Source: Phycisphaerae bacterium
GTDB taxonomy: Bacteria; Planctomycetota; Phycisphaerae; Sedimentisphaerales; Anaerohalosphaeraceae
DNA length: 51,753 nt
Assembly (NCBI GenBank): GCA_014859965.1
Contig: JACZKQ010000125.1
Span: 1 to 51,753, forward strand
Direction: 5' to 3'
Part shown: in pieces, positions 31,876 through 41,566 of the stretch
Numbering within the stretch: the stretch's first letter is position 1
Layout: each line of letters begins with the position of its first letter
Position numbers and translations under genes: made by a program
The notes under the pieces: generated by a model
Database searches by the model: none
What the model was told of the DNA's origin: nothing
The model's input: only the letters and a program-made list of their open reading frames with translations

Positions 31876-33186
31876 TTAAGACGCGTCACCGTAGAGTTTG
31901 ACCTGGGCGCATCGCACAATCTTAATGTCGTTGTCGCTTACCACGTATCTGTATCCGGGCCTGACGACAGCGGCGATTTTGCCCACGAGGGCGGGAGCCG
32001 TGGCGGGCTCGCGTGACTTGACGGCTTCGACGCTTTTTTCGAGCCCCTTGTAGTCTTTGTTGAGTTCAGGTTCGAACTGTTCGACGCCGCTGGATTCGAG
32101 AGAGAAGACCAGCTCGTCGCGCACGTCGAGAAGGGATTGCATATCCGCGCCCTCGGGGGGCAGGGCTGCCATGCGTTCGTCGAGATTGTCAATGCAGCGT
32201 ATGATTCTGAGGCAGAAGCGTTTGATGATGCTCCAGTCGTATCCATCCTGCAACTGGCGGACGCGGTCCTGCTGCTGCGAGGCGAACTCGCGAATAGCAC
32301 TGACCTCCTGCGTCAGTTCGGTCAGTTCACTGGCCACCGGCGAGGAGGACATCAACATGCCGAGAGCGCCGCCTTCACCGGCAGCGCTTTTGGGCTTATC
32401 GGTCGGCTTGAAACTCGCAGCTTTGTTCCGCAGGGTGTTCTTGAGTTCGCCTGTCCGGTCGCTGCTGGTCGACAAGCCAAAGTTGCGGAAATAGCCGATC
32501 GCCTCGCTCTTGACGCCGATGGACGGCGCGGGGTGTTCATCGTCGTCGGCTTCCGATTCGGCTTCGGGACCGGCTGCGATGATCTCCGAAAGCAGGTCTT
32601 TCGTCTCGGGCGCGTTTTCCGATTCGCTCTCGTCGGGATCGGCGGTGCGCGGACGGCCTGGCCGCGGTTTACCAGAAGCGGTCTTTTTCTCTTCCGACGG
32701 GGACAGGACGCTGTGCAGGCTGTGATGAACAGCGTAGCCGATGCAAACGATCAGCCCTGCAAGAATGCTCATGGTGGAGATGACAGCGACTCCGTCACGC
32801 AGATCGGACCGTTTGCGGTAGGCCTCAATCTGCTGCTGCCAGTCGGGTCCGTAAAGCACCTCGGCGACCACGCCGGGCGTTGTAGTCCCGCTGGACAAGT
32901 CCGCCAGATCCGCTTTAAGCCGGTCGTCCTGCTGGTGAATAAGCTTTTCGCGCAATTCCGCGCCGCCGTACCTGCCTTGCCCCCAGGGGTTTTCGGCACG
33001 TTCATTCGCCGACAGGGTGCTCCATTCCAGATACTGTTGAAGGTATTCGTCGGCCGCCTGGCTATGCCGCATCTTATGCTTGGCTACTTGCCGCTTTTCC
33101 TGATGCATATCGACAACGACCGCGGCGAGTCCGAATCCTCCGAGCAGCACAAGGATCACTGTCCAAATCACCCAGCTTCTTTTCAT
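31876..33186 (-). CDS. GrpE-like nucleotide exchange factor with two membrane helices
   Basis: The 436-residue product has a membrane helix at about 6-26, an outside loop of about 107 residues, a second helix at about 134-154, then a long acidic, Pro/Ser-rich linker (160-280) and a C-terminal domain (about 285-433) that resembles GrpE. There a coiled-coil segment leads into Asp-Asn-Leu-Asp, and the end reads Val-Arg-Pro-Gly-Tyr-Arg-Tyr-Val-Val then Ile-Val-Arg-Cys-Ala-Gln-Val, parallel to the GrpE ending with Gly-Tyr and Arg-X-Ala-X-Val. The positive N terminus predicts that both ends are cytoplasmic. GrpE releases ADP from Hsp70. First gene of the chaperone operon; Hsp70 follows after 20 bases. 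Confidence 0.72.
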   Translation of the reverse strand: MKRSWVIWTVILVLLGGFGLAAVVVDMHQEKRQVAKHKMRHSQAADEYLQQYLEWSTLSANERAENPWGQGRYGGAELREKLIHQQDDRLKADLADLSSGTTTPGVVAEVLYGPDWQQQIEAYRKRSDLRDGVAVISTMSILAGLIVCIGYAVHHSLHSVLSPSEEKKTASGKPRPGRPRTADPDESESENAPETKDLLSEIIAAGPEAESEADDDEHPAPSIGVKSEAIGYFRNFGLSTSSDRTGELKNTLRNKAASFKPTDKPKSAAGEGGALGMLMSSSPVASELTELTQEVSAIREFASQQQDRVRQLQDGYDWSIIKRFCLRIIRCIDNLDERMAALPPEGADMQSLLDVRDELVFSLESSGVEQFEPELNKDYKGLEKSVEAVKSREPATAPALVGKIAAVVRPGYRYVVSDNDIKIVRCAQVKLYGDAS

Positions 33187-33261
33187 TTTGCCTCAACTCA
33201 CAATCTGCTTGCAGAAACGGCTGCTTGCGCCGCCTTCGTCCGGATAATGCCCGTCACCTAA

Positions 33262-33289
33262 AATATAAGAAACGAAGCTTTACAGTCAA
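33262..33289 (-). promoter_or_regulatory. Probable sigma70 promoter of the membrane Hsp70 operon
   Basis: On the minus strand, TTGACT (33284-33289) and TATATT (33262-33267) are separated by 16 bases, 75 bases upstream of the GrpE-like start. No CIRCE-like inverted repeat or heat-shock sigma32 motif is visible, so the operon is probably not a classical heat-shock unit. Confidence 0.6.
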
Positions 33290-33475
33290 ATCGTACATAT
33301 CGGTCCCAGGCTTAATCATTATCTCGGGCGTGGTCAGCGTCTCATAATCACGGCTCTGACGCACGAAGCAAAGGCCTATGGCGGGCCGCGCGGGCAGATA
33401 GTGGCTGTACAATTTTGAGGGTGGTCAATATCGGACCAGAGCGGCGGCGGACGCGTGATTACGGAGTTGCCGACG

Positions 33476-34411
33476 TCAAAGGTTGTCGCGGTACCAGTCG
33501 ACGGCCTTGCTGAGGCCTTCCTGGAAAGTGACGATGGGTGTGTAGCCGATGAGGTCGCGCGCCAGGCGGATATCAGCCAGCGAATGTTTGACATCCCCGC
33601 TGCGGCCGGGTTCGTACCGCGGTGCGACGTGGGTTCCGAGGATGTCATTGATCAACTGAACGATGGCGTTAATCGTGATGCGGTCACCGCAGGCGATGTT
33701 GACAACCTCACCACGGGTCGTCCCCGCTCTGGCGGCAAGCAGGTTCGCTTCCACAACGTTGTCGATGTACGTGAAATCGCGGCTCTGCTCTCCATCCCCG
33801 TAGACGACGGGCGAAATGCCGTCAAGGATTGACGTGACAAAGGCCGGTATGGCCGCGGCGTACTGGCTGGTCGGGTCCTGATATGGGCCGAATACGTTGA
33901 AGTATCGCAGCGCAATCGTCTCCAGCCCGAACACGGAACAGAAGACTCGGCTGTAGTGTTCGCCGACGAGTTTGGCGACTGCGTACGGCGACAAAGGGTT
34001 CACGGGCATCGTTTCGATTTTAGGCAGGGTGGGGCTGTCCCCGTAAGCCGAACTGCTGGCAGCATAGACAAAGCGTTTGACGGCGGCGTCCCTGGCGGCC
34101 AGCAGCAGGGTGAAGGTAGCGTCCACGCAGTGGCGGTGCGTGGTGGCGGGATCGGCCACACTCTTGGGAACGGAAGGCACCGCGCCCTGGTGCAGCACGA
34201 CGTCAATGTCTTTCATGACCGCGGCCGCCACCTGCGGGTCGCCCATGTCGGCTTCGACGAAATCGATACGGTCGAGGATATCCTCCAGATTACGCCGTTT
34301 GCCGGTAATCAGATTGTCGACAACACGAACGAAACATCCTTCCGAGACGAGGCGCCGGCATATGTTCGATCCAATAAAGCCGGCGCCGCCCGTTACAAGA
34401 TATTTGTCCAT
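33476..34411 (-). CDS. NAD-dependent nucleotide-sugar epimerase (UDP-GlcNAc/UDP-glucose 4-epimerase-like)
   Basis: The 311-residue extended short-chain dehydrogenase has Gly-Gly-Ala-Gly-Phe-Ile-Gly at 8-14 for NAD, Ser-Ser-Ser-Ala-Tyr-Gly near 119-124, and the catalytic Tyr143-X3-Lys147. Arg-Tyr-Phe-Asn-Val-Phe-Gly-Pro-Tyr-Gln-Asp-Pro is typical of WbpP/GalE-type C4 epimerases that act on UDP-N-acetylhexosamines or UDP-hexuronic acids. The exact sugar cannot be fixed. It is the last gene of the export/exosortase operon, 49 bases after the Wzc-like gene, and probably supplies a sugar for the exported polysaccharide. Confidence 0.9.
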   Translation of the reverse strand: MDKYLVTGGAGFIGSNICRRLVSEGCFVRVVDNLITGKRRNLEDILDRIDFVEADMGDPQVAAAVMKDIDVVLHQGAVPSVPKSVADPATTHRHCVDATFTLLLAARDAAVKRFVYAASSSAYGDSPTLPKIETMPVNPLSPYAVAKLVGEHYSRVFCSVFGLETIALRYFNVFGPYQDPTSQYAAAIPAFVTSILDGISPVVYGDGEQSRDFTYIDNVVEANLLAARAGTTRGEVVNIACGDRITINAIVQLINDILGTHVAPRYEPGRSGDVKHSLADIRLARDLIGYTPIVTFQEGLSKAVDWYRDNL

Positions 34412-34460
34412 GTTTCCCTCTACAGTACGATTTCCATATCGACGCCGGCAATCCGTTACT

Positions 34461-36698
34461 TTAGGCCATCGGTCGGCCGACCTGGACCCGCTGGTACTCC
34501 TGGTAAGACCTGAAGACCTCCTGGAAGTAGCCGCCCTTCATCGCCTTGACGCCGATAAGAACGGTGCCCACGAGGCTGGCGTTGACTTCACGAAGTTCGC
34601 GAAGCGCCCGCTGAGCCGCACCCCGACGGGTGCTTTCCGCGTTGAAAACCAGCACGGTGCCGTCGGCGGCGGCGGCCAGGGTCCTGGCGTCGCTGACCAG
34701 AAGGGGCGGGCCGTCGATTATGACATAGTCGTACATCCGGCGACACGTGTCGAGCAGATCTTTCATTCGGGCGCCCGACAGTAATTCGGCCGGACTGGCC
34801 GGCAGCGGTCCGCTGTCGATGATGTCCAGGCAGTCGGGGACGGCGGAGCGGATGAGGCCGTTGTCCATATCGCATTGCGCCATGAGATAGTTACTCAGGC
34901 CGTAGTCGATATGGCTGTCGGCGCCCCCTGCGCCGCTCTTCGGGAAAAGCGACGCCATCATCGGACGCCGGAAGTTGGCGTCGATAATGAGCACCCTGTT
35001 CTGCTCGGCGGCCAGCGTGTCGGCGAGGTTCGCCGCGACCGTGGTCTTGCCGTCTCCGCCGGAACCGCTGGTGACGAGGAGGACCTTGCGGTCTCCCTCC
35101 TTGCCGGTGATCTTGAGATTCGTTCGGAATTGCCGGTAGCACTCGCTCATGATCGAGTAGGGCGCCTGCTGCACGATATGCGCCAGGTTCGCGGCGTCGG
35201 CCCCGTCGTCTTCATCGGCATGACAGATCATACCCAGAAGCGGTGCACGGACATGCCGCATCACGTCGCTGGGCGTCCGAACAAAATCGTTGAGCAGTTC
35301 GATGGCGAACGCCAGGCCCAGGCCCGCCAGGAGGCCGAGTATGAAGCCGCCGGGAATGAACAGTGTGAGGCGCGGAAAACTCTTTTCGAGCGGAGCGGTA
35401 GCCTCCCATGCCAGTTTGACTTTGGCCACCTGATCATCATCATGCAGGGCTCTGAGTTTTTCGACGACCGTATTGACTTCCTCGAGCAGCGTCTGTTTTT
35501 CATCTCGGCGCGTCATGGCCTCCGTATAGTCCGCCCGGACTTTGCTCATGTCCTTGTATTCGGCCTTGACGTCTTGGAGCTGTTTGCGCTGGGCCTCCAG
35601 TTCGGCGGTGAAGAACACCATTTGGTCGTGCGCGCTGCGGTAGTTCGCCTTACGGAGAATATCCGCGATTTCAACCTGCCTCCTGGCCAGATCCTGACGC
35701 CGCTGCTCAAGGGCGTCACGGACCTCACGGACGCGCCTGTGGTTTTCGCCGAAACGCGTCAGCAGTTCGGCGAGGGCCGGCTCCAGGGTGGCGATGCTGT
35801 CTCTCATGCGCTGGGAGGTGGGGTCCCGTTCGACCTGTTCTCTGACGACCTCGTCATATTCGCCCTCGGCGCGCTGTCTCAATATCTCCACGTTGCTTTC
35901 GAGACGGATGATGGTGTTCTCCAGCCTGCTCAGAGACGTCTGCTGATCGGCGAGACTTTCGGTAAGATAGTCGCGAAATGTCGTTTCACCGAGATTGCCA
36001 AAGGGGGTGCCTTCCCGGATCTTCCTCAGTTCGTCATTTGCGCCACGCAGTTCCCCCTGCAGTTTTACTGTCTGGTCGGTACGCATCTTGAGTTGCCTGC
36101 GCATATCTTGCGTGGCCGCATCACGCTGGTTCCTCAGGAAGAGATCGATCATCTCATTGGCGATCGTCTTCGATTCGTCGGGACGGCCGCAGGTCATAGC
36201 CACCGTGACGTGTACGTCGTCTCGCGGCGCGGTCACACGCAGATGTTTTTCCAAGTCCTTTACCGCCCGGGGAATATCGGTGTGGGCGCCCTCAACAAAC
36301 TGCGCGAACCATCGGGTTTCGCGGACACCTTCACGGCGCAGCAGTTCCTGAAGTGTTCCGAGGCTCCTGATACGCATGACCTTGGAATTGCGAAACCGAT
36401 CATAGATGTCCTTGTTAGTCCCGCGGTCGGCGAAGGTATCCGGGTCGGTGAGTCCCGGTTCCAGAACTTCAATGGCGCCGACAGCGGTGTAGCGGGGACA
36501 ATATCTATCGAACATATACCACCCAACCGCGCCGGCGACGGTGCCGAGAATCGTCAGGATCAGTATCAGCAGCATGTGCCTCCGCAGGATGCCGACCACC
36601 TCCTTCGGGGTCATCGCAGTCTGCATCGCCATCGGGGGTCTGGCGCCGATTGGTCGAGCCATGGGGGCCGGGTTAGTCGGTTGAATTTGTGACGTCAT
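34461..36698 (-). CDS. Wzc-like polysaccharide chain-length protein with BY-kinase domain
   Basis: The 745-residue inner-membrane protein combines a Wzz chain-length domain (helices near residues 42-62 and 446-468, with a long periplasmic coiled coil between) with a cytoplasmic bacterial tyrosine kinase. The kinase shows Walker A Gly-Ser-Gly-Gly-Asp-Gly-Lys-Thr-Thr at about 545-553, Walker A' Val-Leu-Ile-Ile-Asp-Ala-Asn and Walker B Tyr-Val-Ile-Ile-Asp-Gly-Pro-Pro. The C-terminal tail has three or four tyrosines, fewer than in Wzc but a possible phosphorylation cluster. AGGAG lies 8 bases before the ATG at 36698; an upstream ATG at 36722 lacks it. In the family these proteins control polymer length through phosphorylation cycles. 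Confidence 0.93.
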   Translation of the reverse strand: MTSQIQPTNPAPMARPIGARPPMAMQTAMTPKEVVGILRRHMLLILILTILGTVAGAVGWYMFDRYCPRYTAVGAIEVLEPGLTDPDTFADRGTNKDIYDRFRNSKVMRIRSLGTLQELLRREGVRETRWFAQFVEGAHTDIPRAVKDLEKHLRVTAPRDDVHVTVAMTCGRPDESKTIANEMIDLFLRNQRDAATQDMRRQLKMRTDQTVKLQGELRGANDELRKIREGTPFGNLGETTFRDYLTESLADQQTSLSRLENTIIRLESNVEILRQRAEGEYDEVVREQVERDPTSQRMRDSIATLEPALAELLTRFGENHRRVREVRDALEQRRQDLARRQVEIADILRKANYRSAHDQMVFFTAELEAQRKQLQDVKAEYKDMSKVRADYTEAMTRRDEKQTLLEEVNTVVEKLRALHDDDQVAKVKLAWEATAPLEKSFPRLTLFIPGGFILGLLAGLGLAFAIELLNDFVRTPSDVMRHVRAPLLGMICHADEDDGADAANLAHIVQQAPYSIMSECYRQFRTNLKITGKEGDRKVLLVTSGSGGDGKTTVAANLADTLAAEQNRVLIIDANFRRPMMASLFPKSGAGGADSHIDYGLSNYLMAQCDMDNGLIRSAVPDCLDIIDSGPLPASPAELLSGARMKDLLDTCRRMYDYVIIDGPPLLVSDARTLAAAADGTVLVFNAESTRRGAAQRALRELREVNASLVGTVLIGVKAMKGGYFQEVFRSYQEYQRVQVGRPMA

Positions 36699-36743
36699 TA
36701 TAGCATCTCCTAACACAGACATAAAACTTGTCGGATCGCGATC

Positions 36744-39700
36744 TTATTGTGAGACCCTCTGAACGGCCTCGTTAAGTACGGTTTTTTCCTGCGCTGTGAG
36801 CGACTGCCCGCCGAGGTCGAGGGCGCGTCGGTAAGATTCGCCCGCCGCCGTTTTGCGCTGAAGTCCTTCCTGCGCCATCCCGAGGTGTTTGTACACCTCG
36901 GCGGGTGCGGAGCGACCCTCCAGCTCATATATTTGAATGGCCTTCAGCAGCAGTTCTTCGGCCTTGCCGAAATCCCGGGTTTTGCACAGCACATAGGCGT
37001 AGGTGTCCATGATGTTGGCGTTGTCCGGAACGGCGGCATGCGCGCGAGCGGCGTATTCGCGGGCCTTATCCAGTTGTTCGTCGTTGTCGGCCAGCAGATA
37101 CGCCAGATTGTTCAACGCGTTGATGTTTTGCGGCTGGTCGGCGAGGAGGCGTTCATATTGTGCTATCCCCTGCGACAAATATTGCTTGTCGCGGGTCTTG
37201 ATGTACCCCTGTACAAAGGTGACCGCCTTGAGGGTCATGCAGTCGCTATAGACGGGGCTTCCGGGCGATACCGCTGCGATCGCGCGGTCGAGATGCTTCA
37301 GCCCCGTGTTGTAATCGCCTTTGTTACTGGCCAGGTGAAACATCACGAGATTGCCGATCAGGGATTCCGGGGCCGCCGCGAGCTTCTGCGTTGTCCACTT
37401 CTCGGCGGCTTCGATGCCCACGACGGCCGTCATGTTGCGCAGTGTGCCGGCGATCAGAGAATTGTCGCCGCCGCACTTTTCCAGAGCCCTGTGATAATGC
37501 TGCACGGCCAGGTCCCGGTTGCCCAATTTAGCCTGCGTCTGCCCCATTTGGGCATACGCGATGGATCCCAAAGAGCTGTCTGTGTATTGCGACGCGATGC
37601 CGAGCAGCTTGTCATACTTTGCGCGTCTCCACAAGGTCTCGAGATATAAATCGAATAGAATTGCCGAAGGCGTCTCTTTCGTACGGGTAATCTCCCAGCC
37701 TTGCGTCAGCAGTTCTTCAGCTTTGGCGGTGTCCTGATCTTGAAGGTAAAACTGGGCGGCGCGATAATACCAGAATTCGTTCTTGGGATTCTTGGCGATC
37801 GTTTCGGTGTAGAATTTTCTCAGCTCGGCCTTCTGGCCGGAATCCATATACAACTGTTCGAGAAACGTCAGCAGCCGCACCGGAGCCGACGCATTGTTCA
37901 ATGCACTTTTCAATTCGCCGATGGCCGCGCTCATGCGGTTTGTCTGCCGGTAGGCCTGTGCGAGCTCCATGCTGATCATCGCATCGCCGCTGAGACTCTT
38001 GCTTTTCTGGAGATCGTCCACAGCCTGTGCATGGTTGCCCTTCAGGCGATTGATGCGGCCGCGCAGACGCCAGGCCTGCGCATTGCCGGTGTCGATTTCG
38101 AGATTCCGGTTGACCATGTCCATCGCCTTGTCGAATTGACCTTCGTTCATCAAGACGAGCGATTCCAGGAGCATACCGCGAGGTTCGCGCGGGTTACGTT
38201 CCCGAAAACCTTCCAGTTTCAGGCCGGCCTCCTTGATCAGCCCCACGTCGAGATACATCTGAATCTGCTGGAGCTGATTGTCCACCGTATTTTCGATGGC
38301 GAGCAATTCTTCGGCGTACTTTTTCACATTGTCTTTGTCGCCGGTCTGTTGCGCCGCCATCGCAAGGCCGAGGACCACCGAGGCGTCTTTGGCGTTCTTG
38401 GCGTAGAGGTCTTTCAGCAAGGCGCTCGCCTGCTCGTAGCGGCCGTCCCGCAGATAGTACCGCCACAGAACGCTCGGATCATCGCGAAACAGTTCTTCGA
38501 TTTTGTCATGTTGATCGGTCTTCCGAAGGTACTCGGCATATTGCTGCTGTATCATGGCATTGTCGGGTTCGAGGGCAAAGGCCTTTTCGTAAGCCGACCT
38601 GGCGATCTCCATGAGTCCCGCCTTTTTCTGTTCATCCGCTTCTTTGAGTCCCATCTTCATCGCCATGTTGCCTAACAGCAGATGGTTCGTGAAATTGGGG
38701 AATTGCCGGATCAGATATTGACGCTGCGCGATCGCCTCTTCGGGGTGTCGCTCGCTGCGATACTCGGCGTACGCGCTCCGCACGGAACCATCGTTAGGGT
38801 TGAGGACAATGGCTTCGCGCATCGCGTCTTCGGTTTGTTCACGCTGCTCGCCGGTAACGGCCGCGCCCAGTCGCGTGTTGCGGGCGAGCAGCACGGCGGC
38901 TTTCTGTCTGGCGATCACCGGATCCACAGGATTCATCTGCGATGCCGTCAAGGCGTCCTGCACGGACTGGTCATGATTGTCCAGGGCGGCGTTGATCAGG
39001 CTGCGCAGGTAATAGGCATGAGAGAAAATCGGTCTCGCCTTGAGGCACTCTTCGATCCGATTCATCGCGTCCTGGTAGTTCTTGCCGGCGTATGCCAGCC
39101 GGGCAAGGTAAAACGCGCCCTGGCACTGGTCGAGATTGTTCGCCCGCGCTTTCTCCGCAACAGACCGGGCCGGATTGAGATCGTTGGGCTGTTCCGCCAG
39201 CAGAATTTCGAAGTAGCCGTCGATGACGCGTCGATCGTCAGGCTGTGCTTGGAATGCTTCGGCATACGCGGCCGTTGCTTCGCTGTACTGGCCCCGACTC
39301 AGGTAGTACTGGCCCAAAGCAAGATGGCGATCGGCCGGTTCTGCGATCTGAGCCAGGACCTCCAGCGCAATCTGGTCCCGCCGCTCTGCGCTGATATTCA
39401 CAGGATCGGGTTCCATAAGCTGGCACTGATAAACTCTGGCGTTATTATGCTCTTTATTGCCGGCTGTAAACGCGGCGATCAGTTCACGCGCCTTGTTGGC
39501 ATTGTCCTCGCCAAGGTGCTGACTGCAGACGTTAACGACCGTCTGGAAAGGAACCTGCGAGGCGTCTTCGGCCAGGAGTGTCTCCACCAGATCCGCCCGC
39601 CTGGCGAAATCCTTGTCCAGTTGCTGCTGACGTTCGGCGGTTAAAGGCTGCTGCGACTGAACCTGCATGGCTCGCAAAATGCGTGCGTCGAGCAGAAGCA

Positions 39701-41501
39701 GTTCCAGGCTCCGGGTCTCCGCCTTTCGATTGTCCATGCCTGCGAGAATCTCAACGGCGCCGTCGAATTGCCCGGCGCTGATATTGGCGCGAACCCGCAG
39801 TGTCGCACTGCGCTGCGACGGGCCCATCATGTCTTCATATGTTTTCGCCAGCATATTGACGTTTGCCCATCCCCGCACTCCCATGAGCAGGTCGGCATAA
39901 TCCAACAAAAGCTCCGGTTTCGCCGACGCCGCGCCGCCGCCGATCGCTTCGCCAAGAAACTGCATTCGGCTGCCGATTTCAGGGCTGCCCTCGAAGGCTC
40001 TGGCGAGCATATAGGCCAGCGTTGGGTCGCTTCTGTTCGCTGCCTTCAATTGCTGATACGCGTCGATCATTCGGGCGACAGCAGGCGCGCCGTCACCCCG
40101 GGCCATGCCCAGGATGCCGGTCCACATATTCGAGTAAACATTCGTCTCGGTCCCGAATATCTGCGTCAGAACATGGACGCTTTGAGACGCCTTATCAACC
40201 CACATCCGGTGCCCGTCGGAATCGCCGGCCTGGGTCGCTTCCAACGCTTCTCCGACGTATACTTTAGCCAGAAATGAATGGAGCCTGACGCGATTTTCGA
40301 TACGGGTCTGCTGACGCGGCCCCGGAATGTCCTGCGCATCCTCCAGAGTCAGGGCGTTCCGGGCGATATCGATGGCTGTGTTCAGCAGCGCCTTATCCTT
40401 GCCGGAGGACGCCTTAAGATAATACAGGTTCGCCGCGGTGGCCGCATAATCCACATTTTTTTTGTCGAGCGTTACGGCGCGAGCTATCGCCTTGACGGCC
40501 TTATCCAAATCGTCGAGATGTTGGTAGTAACCGCACTGTGCGGCAAAGGCTTCGCCCGCCGCGGGAAACTTCGCAATCAGCGCCTCATACTCGGCCCCCA
40601 GTGCCTCCAACGCCGCCCGATCCCCTTGTGCGTTGTCCAGTTTCAGCCGGAGCAGATTTGCGTGCGCGCGCACATCGTCGGGTGTTGCCTCGATAGCCTG
40701 CTGCAGGATCGTTCTTGCCTGCTCAAACGCCTGACGTACGGCGTCCGCCTGTCCGATCGATTTGCGAAGCCGTCCCCTCAGCATGATCGCGTCGGCAAGA
40801 TACTGATAAGTGTTAACATCATCGGGGCTCGCCTTCAGCAGCGCCTCGAAATCCGCAATGGCTTTGTCGACGGTCTCGGTTTGATTGGTTGCTTCCCCGC
40901 TGCGTGCCATTTCGAGGTTGGCCCTGGCCAGGGCCTTCGTGACAAACGGGTCCGGCTCCGCCGCGGGCCGCGTCGCGATTTTTTCGGCCTCCTCTTTAAC
41001 GCGCGCCCACGCGCCGCGGCTGCCGCTGTCGCCGGCGTCATAAAAATACTGCAGAAGGTTCATTCTTGCCTTCACATTCGCCGGATCGGTTGTCGTGACC
41101 GTATGCCACGCACGCAGGGCCTTGTCCCAGTCCGGGGCATGAAAGGCGTTGTTCTCCAGGTAGTAATCCCCGAGTGTGAAAAGAATACTTATTTTGAGAT
41201 CATCGTTCCTGGCGCTTCCGGCGGCCTGACGATACGTGGTGAGCATTTCGATATACGCATCCTGGCCCGCTTGGAGCATTGCCTTGGTCTGCTCATTGGG
41301 GCCCCCGGCGGCAGTGACCGCCTTACGGTACTGCTCCAATTGCGTCTCAATCTGTTCCCATTGCGCCTCGGCCTTTGTGATCAGTTTCTCCGGGTCCTTG
41401 CGATAATGTCTGAAATAGACGAGCGCCGCCCCCATAACCAGCACACCGAGAATGATGATGCCGAGTATCGCAACCTTCTTGTTCAGCTTCTTTTTTGCCA
41501 T
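36744..41501 (-). CDS. Giant membrane-anchored TPR-repeat protein of the exosortase locus
   Basis: The product is about 1585 residues. After a lysine-rich N terminus there is one membrane helix (about 15-30), then almost the whole chain is helical repeats of about 34 residues with TPR consensus (for example Ala-X-Ala-Tyr-Ala-Glu-Ala-Phe-X-Ala-Gln-Pro-Asp-Asp), so most of it should lie outside the cytoplasm. TPR proteins in exosortase/PEP-CTERM loci (PrsT type) are usually about 900 residues and lipid-anchored; this one is larger and has a helix anchor. The start is ambiguous between ATGs at 41504 and 41501, with AAGGA just upstream; TTG at 41519 is less likely. It probably scaffolds polymer secretion. 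Confidence 0.85.
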   Translation of the reverse strand: MAKKKLNKKVAILGIIILGVLVMGAALVYFRHYRKDPEKLITKAEAQWEQIETQLEQYRKAVTAAGGPNEQTKAMLQAGQDAYIEMLTTYRQAAGSARNDDLKISILFTLGDYYLENNAFHAPDWDKALRAWHTVTTTDPANVKARMNLLQYFYDAGDSGSRGAWARVKEEAEKIATRPAAEPDPFVTKALARANLEMARSGEATNQTETVDKAIADFEALLKASPDDVNTYQYLADAIMLRGRLRKSIGQADAVRQAFEQARTILQQAIEATPDDVRAHANLLRLKLDNAQGDRAALEALGAEYEALIAKFPAAGEAFAAQCGYYQHLDDLDKAVKAIARAVTLDKKNVDYAATAANLYYLKASSGKDKALLNTAIDIARNALTLEDAQDIPGPRQQTRIENRVRLHSFLAKVYVGEALEATQAGDSDGHRMWVDKASQSVHVLTQIFGTETNVYSNMWTGILGMARGDGAPAVARMIDAYQQLKAANRSDPTLAYMLARAFEGSPEIGSRMQFLGEAIGGGAASAKPELLLDYADLLMGVRGWANVNMLAKTYEDMMGPSQRSATLRVRANISAGQFDGAVEILAGMDNRKAETRSLELLLLDARILRAMQVQSQQPLTAERQQQLDKDFARRADLVETLLAEDASQVPFQTVVNVCSQHLGEDNANKARELIAAFTAGNKEHNNARVYQCQLMEPDPVNISAERRDQIALEVLAQIAEPADRHLALGQYYLSRGQYSEATAAYAEAFQAQPDDRRVIDGYFEILLAEQPNDLNPARSVAEKARANNLDQCQGAFYLARLAYAGKNYQDAMNRIEECLKARPIFSHAYYLRSLINAALDNHDQSVQDALTASQMNPVDPVIARQKAAVLLARNTRLGAAVTGEQREQTEDAMREAIVLNPNDGSVRSAYAEYRSERHPEEAIAQRQYLIRQFPNFTNHLLLGNMAMKMGLKEADEQKKAGLMEIARSAYEKAFALEPDNAMIQQQYAEYLRKTDQHDKIEELFRDDPSVLWRYYLRDGRYEQASALLKDLYAKNAKDASVVLGLAMAAQQTGDKDNVKKYAEELLAIENTVDNQLQQIQMYLDVGLIKEAGLKLEGFRERNPREPRGMLLESLVLMNEGQFDKAMDMVNRNLEIDTGNAQAWRLRGRINRLKGNHAQAVDDLQKSKSLSGDAMISMELAQAYRQTNRMSAAIGELKSALNNASAPVRLLTFLEQLYMDSGQKAELRKFYTETIAKNPKNEFWYYRAAQFYLQDQDTAKAEELLTQGWEITRTKETPSAILFDLYLETLWRRAKYDKLLGIASQYTDSSLGSIAYAQMGQTQAKLGNRDLAVQHYHRALEKCGGDNSLIAGTLRNMTAVVGIEAAEKWTTQKLAAAPESLIGNLVMFHLASNKGDYNTGLKHLDRAIAAVSPGSPVYSDCMTLKAVTFVQGYIKTRDKQYLSQGIAQYERLLADQPQNINALNNLAYLLADNDEQLDKAREYAARAHAAVPDNANIMDTYAYVLCKTRDFGKAEELLLKAIQIYELEGRSAPAEVYKHLGMAQEGLQRKTAAGESYRRALDLGGQSLTAQEKTVLNEAVQRVSQ

Positions 41502-41566
41502 CATTTCCTTCTTGTTCAATTACAGCCATCAATACGCGCGGCCCATCCCTGCTGGGACCACACCCG

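Noticed and set aside
34875..36692. 605-codon open frame opposite the Wzc-like gene
   Set aside because: No ribosome site or family, and the opposite strand carries clear Walker motifs and Wzz features.
36744..41501. TPR repeats considered as a DNA-level tandem repeat
   Set aside because: The repeats are conserved only at protein level; I see no long near-identical DNA copies.
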